In this document: piece after piece, positions 5,952-8,932 of the stretch
Position numbering within the stretch: the first letter of the stretch is position 1
Layout: every line of letters begins with the position of its first letter
Assembly (NCBI GenBank): GCA_946623775.1
Contig: CAMORJ010000061.1
Coordinates: forward strand, 1-8,932
Length of the DNA stretch: 8,932 nucleotides
Reading direction: 5' to 3'
From: an uncultured Bacillota bacterium
Lineage (GTDB): Bacteria; Bacillota_I; Bacilli_A; RFN20; CAG-826
Translations under genes and position numbers: made by a program
The notes under the pieces: model-generated
What the model was told of the DNA's origin: nothing
What the model saw: the letters and a program-made list of their open reading frames with translations, nothing else
Database searches by the model: none

Positions 5952-6674
5952 ATGAAAGTCGTAGTCGGTTCCGAAGAGAAGATTTCCGCGCTTATCGCTG
6001 AAGACTTCATCAACGTCATCAAAAACAAGCCAAATGCGGTCCTTGGACTCGCCACAGGCACATCGCCTTTAAAGGTCTATGCCGACCTCATTGAGGCAAA
6101 CCGCGAGGGACGTGTATCGTTTAAAGACGTCACTACCTTCAATCTTGACGAATACGTCGGTTTGGAAGGAACGCACCCCCAGTCCTATCGCTACTTCATG
6201 AACGATAACCTGTTCAACCACATCGACATCGACAAGAAGCGCACCAACGTCCTTCTTGGCGTCGGGGACTATGAGTCCTTCATGAAGAAGTACGACGGCA
6301 TGATCGAGGACGCCGGCGGAATCGATATCCAGATCCTCGGCATCGGAAGCGATGGTCACATCGCCTTCAATGAGCCTGGCACTCCATTCGATTCCCTCAC
6401 CCACGAAACCCCGCTCACGCAGCAGACCATCGTGGACAATTCCCGTTTGTTCAACGACATCTCCGAAGTCCCGACCCGCGCGGTCACCATGGGCTTGAAG
6501 AGCATCATGAACGCCAGGAAGATCGTCCTCATCGCCACCGGCAAGAACAAAGCCAAAGCCGTCTACGGCCTTATCAAAGGCGAAATCACCGAGGACATGC
6601 CCTGCTCCATCCTGCAGCGTCATCCCGATGTCACCGTCTATTGCGACGAAGACGCCTATTCTTTGGTGAAATAA
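5952..6674 (+). CDS. nagB: Glucosamine-6-phosphate deaminase/isomerase NagB
   Basis: This encodes 240 residues, the usual length for the short Gram-positive NagB. The ATG at 5952 follows AAGGAG by 10 nt, and that ribosome site overlaps the previous stop codon. Motifs match the family: LATGTSP phosphate loop (33-39), FNLDEYVGL with proton-transfer D66, SYRYFMNDNLF (78-88), and GIGSDGHIAFNEPG (130-143) with D134, H136 and E141 of the catalytic relay; RAVTMG at 176-181. NagB interconverts glucosamine-6-P and fructose-6-P plus ammonia in the cytoplasm, normally in the breakdown direction. It closes an operon with GlmM and an acetyltransferase, both biosynthetic, and no GlmS is in view. Here it may therefore make glucosamine-6-P or drain excess; direction is inference. 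A terminator follows within 10 nt. Confidence 0.96.
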   Translation: MKVVVGSEEKISALIAEDFINVIKNKPNAVLGLATGTSPLKVYADLIEANREGRVSFKDVTTFNLDEYVGLEGTHPQSYRYFMNDNLFNHIDIDKKRTNVLLGVGDYESFMKKYDGMIEDAGGIDIQILGIGSDGHIAFNEPGTPFDSLTHETPLTQQTIVDNSRLFNDISEVPTRAVTMGLKSIMNARKIVLIATGKNKAKAVYGLIKGEITEDMPCSILQRHPDVTVYCDEDAYSLVK

Positions 6675-6681
6675 GCATCGT

Positions 6682-6727
6682 AAAGCGAGACAACTGTGCG
6701 AAAAGGCATACATGTCTCGCTTTTCTT
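6682..6727 (+). terminator. Rho-independent terminator of the amino-sugar operon
   Basis: A perfect 11-bp stem, AAAGCGAGACA (6682-6692) with TGTCTCGCTTT (6713-6723), encloses a 20-nt loop. It is followed by TTTTCTT (6721-6727). It begins 8 nt after the nagB stop. The loop is longer than usual. The other strand has no T run, so it acts for plus-strand transcripts only. Confidence 0.82.
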
Positions 6728-6734
6728 ATGGCTA

Positions 6735-6754
6735 CAAGAAATAGAAATTTCTTG
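6735..6754. repeat. Short 8-bp inverted repeat
   Basis: CAAGAAAT (6735-6742) and ATTTCTTG (6747-6754) are perfect inverted copies around AGAA. It lies just after the operon terminator and upstream of the kinase promoter candidate. It may be a weak hairpin or a protein site; no function can be assigned. Confidence 0.35.
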
Positions 6755-6766
6755 CTTATTTGCCCA

Positions 6767-6833
6767 TTTTGCCAAAACATATTCACATAAGCATACTCGA
6801 AATCGGCTAAGGCATTATTATGTTTTGGCAAAA
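6767..6833. promoter_or_regulatory. 15-bp perfect inverted repeat with twin TTTTG-N-CAAAA dyads
   Basis: TTTTGCCAAAACATA (6767-6781) and its exact reverse complement TATGTTTTGGCAAAA (6819-6833) flank 37 nt. Each arm contains its own 11-bp dyad, TTTTG-C-CAAAA (6767-6777) and TTTTG-G-CAAAA (6823-6833), with centres 56 bp apart. One covers the likely -35 box and the other lies about 20 nt past the likely transcription start, the classic layout for repression by paired operators. The downstream response regulator is the natural candidate to bind, by inference. Confidence 0.55.
6769..6797 (+). promoter_or_regulatory. Candidate promoter of the two-component system
   Basis: TTGCCA (6769-6774, 5 of 6 to the -35 consensus) and CATACT (6792-6797, 4 of 6 to the -10) are separated by exactly 17 nt. 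The start would fall near 6804, giving a leader of about 73 nt to the ATG at 6877. The -35 sits inside the first arm of the 6767-6833 inverted repeat. Confidence 0.45.
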
Positions 6834-6876
6834 AGAGCGAGGACGTGTATGCGAAATCGATCCTAAGGACTTATTA

Positions 6877-8268
6877 ATGAAGGGACACAGGAAAATCGGC
6901 GTCATTATCTATTTGGCACTTATGGCATTGTTTTTGATTGCTGCCCCGACCATTATTTCCATCATATTCTCAGAAAGCGTTAGCTTATCCTACTTGTCCG
7001 GCATCAACGTCTTGTTTTTCTTCTCAATCGCGTTGACTGGCCTTATCACCGTCATCGAATTCGCATCCCTGTTTTTCGATAAGGACGCGACTTGGCCGAC
7101 CCTCATAGTCGCCATTGGGCTGCTCGGCTCATTGTTCTTTTCCACCGAGGCCTGTTACATCTATGGCATCGATCAGGCATATTTCCCTCTGTTCGAGATC
7201 TTTCATGTCCTGATGTATGGGGTATCCATATTTGGTTTTTCCTTTTTCGTTGCCGGCTCGTATAAAGTCATTCTAAGCAAAGCGGAGAAGGCGGCTTTCG
7301 TCATCGCCACGTCCATTACCATCATCTCCTTTATTCCTTTGAGGATGCTCGGCTATGGGCACTTCCCTTTATTCGTTGCCATAGCCATTGCGCTGCTTTT
7401 CTGCCTGCGAAGTCTCGCTTCCGCTTATCTAAACGACAGTATCGATCTCGTGTTCATATTGTCTTCCTGCATCATCCTCTCCTCCACGACGAACGTGATC
7501 GTCGATGCCTTGCATCAGGCGGGCTTTTGCCCGAACCCGGATTTCGGTATGGCAAGTCTTCTAGCTTCTTTCGCCGTATTGTGCTTCTTCTTCATTTATC
7601 TCGTATACGTCATCAAAGCCGCGAAGACAGCATCGTCCAACGAACAGTTCAAGGCCAACATCGAATCGCTTCAGGCATCGATTCTAAAAAGGCAAATCAG
7701 CCCCCACTTCCTATTCAATTCCCTCAACATGATCAAAACCAGTTACAGGGTCTCCCCGAAAAAGGGCGAGAGGGGCCTCGATTTATTGTCCCGCTACCTC
7801 AGGTACAACGTCGAATCCGATGATGTGTTCCTGATCCCCTTCACCAAGGAAGTCGAGAATATCTCCTACTTTGTAGAGCTTGCGAACCTAGCCCAGGAAA
7901 AGAAGTTCCAGGTCATCTACAACATCGACTGCGCGGATTTCTTGGTCCCGACCCTGTCCCTCCAGCCGTTCGTCGAAAACGCGATCCGCTACAGCAAGGT
8001 CAACGAAAGGGAAGACGGCGCAATAGAAATCGACACCGAGGAAATCGACGACAACATCGTCATCCGCATCATCGATAATGGAGTCGGGTTTGAGCAAGCC
8101 CCGTCCACGGGAAAGCATTATGGGATTCCGAACGTAACCGAGCGCTTCCGACTGCTCCTGAACGCGACCGTGAAGGTCGAAAGCAAATTAGATGTGGGCA
8201 CCACCGTGACCATCGTAATACCCAAGAGGGAAAAAGGAGTCGAAGATGAAAATCGTAGTCGTGGATGA
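6877..8268 (+). CDS. LytS/YehU-type membrane sensor histidine kinase
   Basis: From the ATG at 6877 (AAGGA 7 nt upstream) this is 463 residues. Residues 1-248 contain about seven or eight hydrophobic membrane segments and little extracellular domain, so the signal may be sensed in or near the membrane. A short helical linker (about 250-270) leads to the His-kinase domain of the LytS family: ISPHFLFNSLNMI (274-286) with phosphoacceptor H277, then an ATPase domain with N-box LQPFVENAIRYS (362-373, N368), G1 box IIDNGVGF (398-405, D400) and YGIPNVTERFRLL (415-427). It should autophosphorylate and pass phosphate to the regulator encoded by the overlapping next gene. An in-frame ATG at 6820 with a weaker ribosome site (TAAGG) would add 19 residues, but that start lies inside the inverted repeat and the MKGHRK-then-membrane start at 6877 is more typical. 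Its trigger cannot be read from the sequence. Confidence 0.9.
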   Translation: MKGHRKIGVIIYLALMALFLIAAPTIISIIFSESVSLSYLSGINVLFFFSIALTGLITVIEFASLFFDKDATWPTLIVAIGLLGSLFFSTEACYIYGIDQAYFPLFEIFHVLMYGVSIFGFSFFVAGSYKVILSKAEKAAFVIATSITIISFIPLRMLGYGHFPLFVAIAIALLFCLRSLASAYLNDSIDLVFILSSCIILSSTTNVIVDALHQAGFCPNPDFGMASLLASFAVLCFFFIYLVYVIKAAKTASSNEQFKANIESLQASILKRQISPHFLFNSLNMIKTSYRVSPKKGERGLDLLSRYLRYNVESDDVFLIPFTKEVENISYFVELANLAQEKKFQVIYNIDCADFLVPTLSLQPFVENAIRYSKVNEREDGAIEIDTEEIDDNIVIRIIDNGVGFEQAPSTGKHYGIPNVTERFRLLLNATVKVESKLDVGTTVTIVIPKREKGVEDENRSRG

Positions 8269-8932
8269 CGAAATCAACGCATTGGAGATGTTCCTCCGCC
8301 AGATCATCCTCAAGCAGACGGTAGACTACCGCTTCTTTCGCGATGAGCCTCAGGCCATCCTGGATTATGTAGCGGAAAATGAGCCCGACGGGGCGTTCTT
8401 GGACGTCAAGATGCCCGGCATCGACGGGTTCGATTTGGCCAAGAAGATCCTTGAGATCTGCCCAAGGACCAAAATCGTTTTCGTCACCGGATTATCCGTG
8501 ACGATGGAACGGGTCCCAAGCGAGGTGAAGCCCAATTGCATCGGCATCATGTACAAGCCCTACAACATCACCGACTTGGAAAAGCATCTCTACACCATCT
8601 CCTTGACGAAGCCCATCATGAAGGTCACGACGTTCGGGCCCTTCAATTGCTCCATCAATGGCCATAACGTCAACTTCTCCTCATCCAAATCCAAAGAGCT
8701 ATTCGCTCTCCTGGTCGTGCTGCGCGGCAAGAGCATCACGATGAATGCGACCTTGTCGCTTCTTTGGCCCGACAAAGAAGTCGAAAAGGCCAAAAAACTA
8801 TATCGCGATGCGGTTTGGAGGCTGCGAGAGACATTGAAGGAGAACAACTTCGAAGCCGTTACCTTTGGCAGGGCTCAATTATCTTTGGATATCGAGAACA
8901 TCGACTGCGACTACTACCGCTACCTCAACTCC
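8246..8932 (+). CDS. Response regulator with SARP-like winged-helix output (3' end cut by window)
   Basis: The ATG at 8246 follows AAGGAG by 6 nt and overlaps the kinase gene by 23 nt, implying coupled translation. The visible 229 residues remain open at the window edge. Residues 1-118 are a receiver domain: acidic pocket D7-D8, phosphoacceptor D53 (FLDVKMPG), T81 (FVTG) and K104 (YKPY). Residues about 125-218 are not LytTR. They read like the winged helix of SARP/BTAD regulators: TFGPFNCSINGHNVNF (129-144), KSKELFALLVVLRGKSI (148-164), LLWPD (172-176), then KAKKLYRDAVWRLRETL (181-197). The DCDYYRYL that follows (220-227) resembles the start of a bacterial transcriptional activator (BTAD) repeat domain, which would continue outside the window. 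It should bind DNA on phosphorylation; the inverted repeat at 6767-6833 is a candidate target. The domain naming is from remembered patterns. Confidence 0.88.
   Translation, partial: MKIVVVDDEINALEMFLRQIILKQTVDYRFFRDEPQAILDYVAENEPDGAFLDVKMPGIDGFDLAKKILEICPRTKIVFVTGLSVTMERVPSEVKPNCIGIMYKPYNITDLEKHLYTISLTKPIMKVTTFGPFNCSINGHNVNFSSSKSKELFALLVVLRGKSITMNATLSLLWPDKEVEKAKKLYRDAVWRLRETLKENNFEAVTFGRAQLSLDIENIDCDYYRYLNS

Noticed and set aside
6069..6713. 214-codon open frame on the minus strand
   Set aside because: It is antisense to nagB, which has all expected catalytic motifs, and it begins within the operon terminator.

Overview
The window is about 8.9 kb of moderate-GC bacterial coding DNA with AT-rich gaps. 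It looks like a Gram-positive (Bacillota-type, perhaps Erysipelotrichia/Bacilli-related) gut or host-associated heterotroph. Supporting signs are AGGAG-type ribosome sites, TTGACA/TATAAT-like promoters, lipobox lipoproteins, Xre and LytS-type regulators, and TGG-encoded tryptophan with TGA used as a stop (standard bacterial code). The taxonomic placement is inference; no marker gene is present.

Region 1 (1-1100, minus strand) is a carbohydrate-related surface region. A lipoprotein of unknown function (426-1100) is followed by a strong hairpin terminator and then by the N-terminal part of a secreted GH13 alpha-amylase lipoprotein (362 to beyond position 1). The amylase start codon lies only 6 nt after a perfect extended -10 box, so its mRNA may be leaderless.

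Region 2 (1286-3427, plus strand) is a membrane-anchored GGDEF-EAL protein. Its EAL domain looks catalytically complete and its GGDEF motif is degenerate, so a c-di-GMP phosphodiesterase is the likely activity. It ends at an intrinsic terminator (3442-3464).

Region 3 (3654-6674, plus strand) is a three-gene amino-sugar operon and the most interesting part of the window. The first gene encodes an Xre-type DNA-binding domain fused to a complete phosphoglucosamine mutase (GlmM). The second, overlapping by 14 nt, encodes a stand-alone left-handed beta-helix acyltransferase resembling the acetyltransferase half of GlmU. The third is NagB, glucosamine-6-phosphate deaminase. Together they could convert fructose-6-P to GlcN-6-P, GlcN-1-P and GlcNAc-1-P if NagB runs in its aminating direction. 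Alternatively they could balance synthesis against breakdown. The leader before glmM carries an 18-bp perfect palindrome and a related half-site, candidate operators for the fused HTH domain. The operon ends at a terminator (6682-6727).

Region 4 (6877 to the end, plus strand) is a two-component system: a multi-membrane-span LytS/YehU-type histidine kinase overlapping a response regulator. The regulator's output domain is not the expected LytTR but a SARP/BTAD-like winged helix, cut by the window edge. Upstream lies a 15-bp perfect inverted repeat whose two arms each contain the dyad TTTTG-N-CAAAA; the first arm overlaps a plausible -35 box.

No tRNA, rRNA, CRISPR array, insertion sequence or phage gene was seen. 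No gap between genes exceeds 300 bases.
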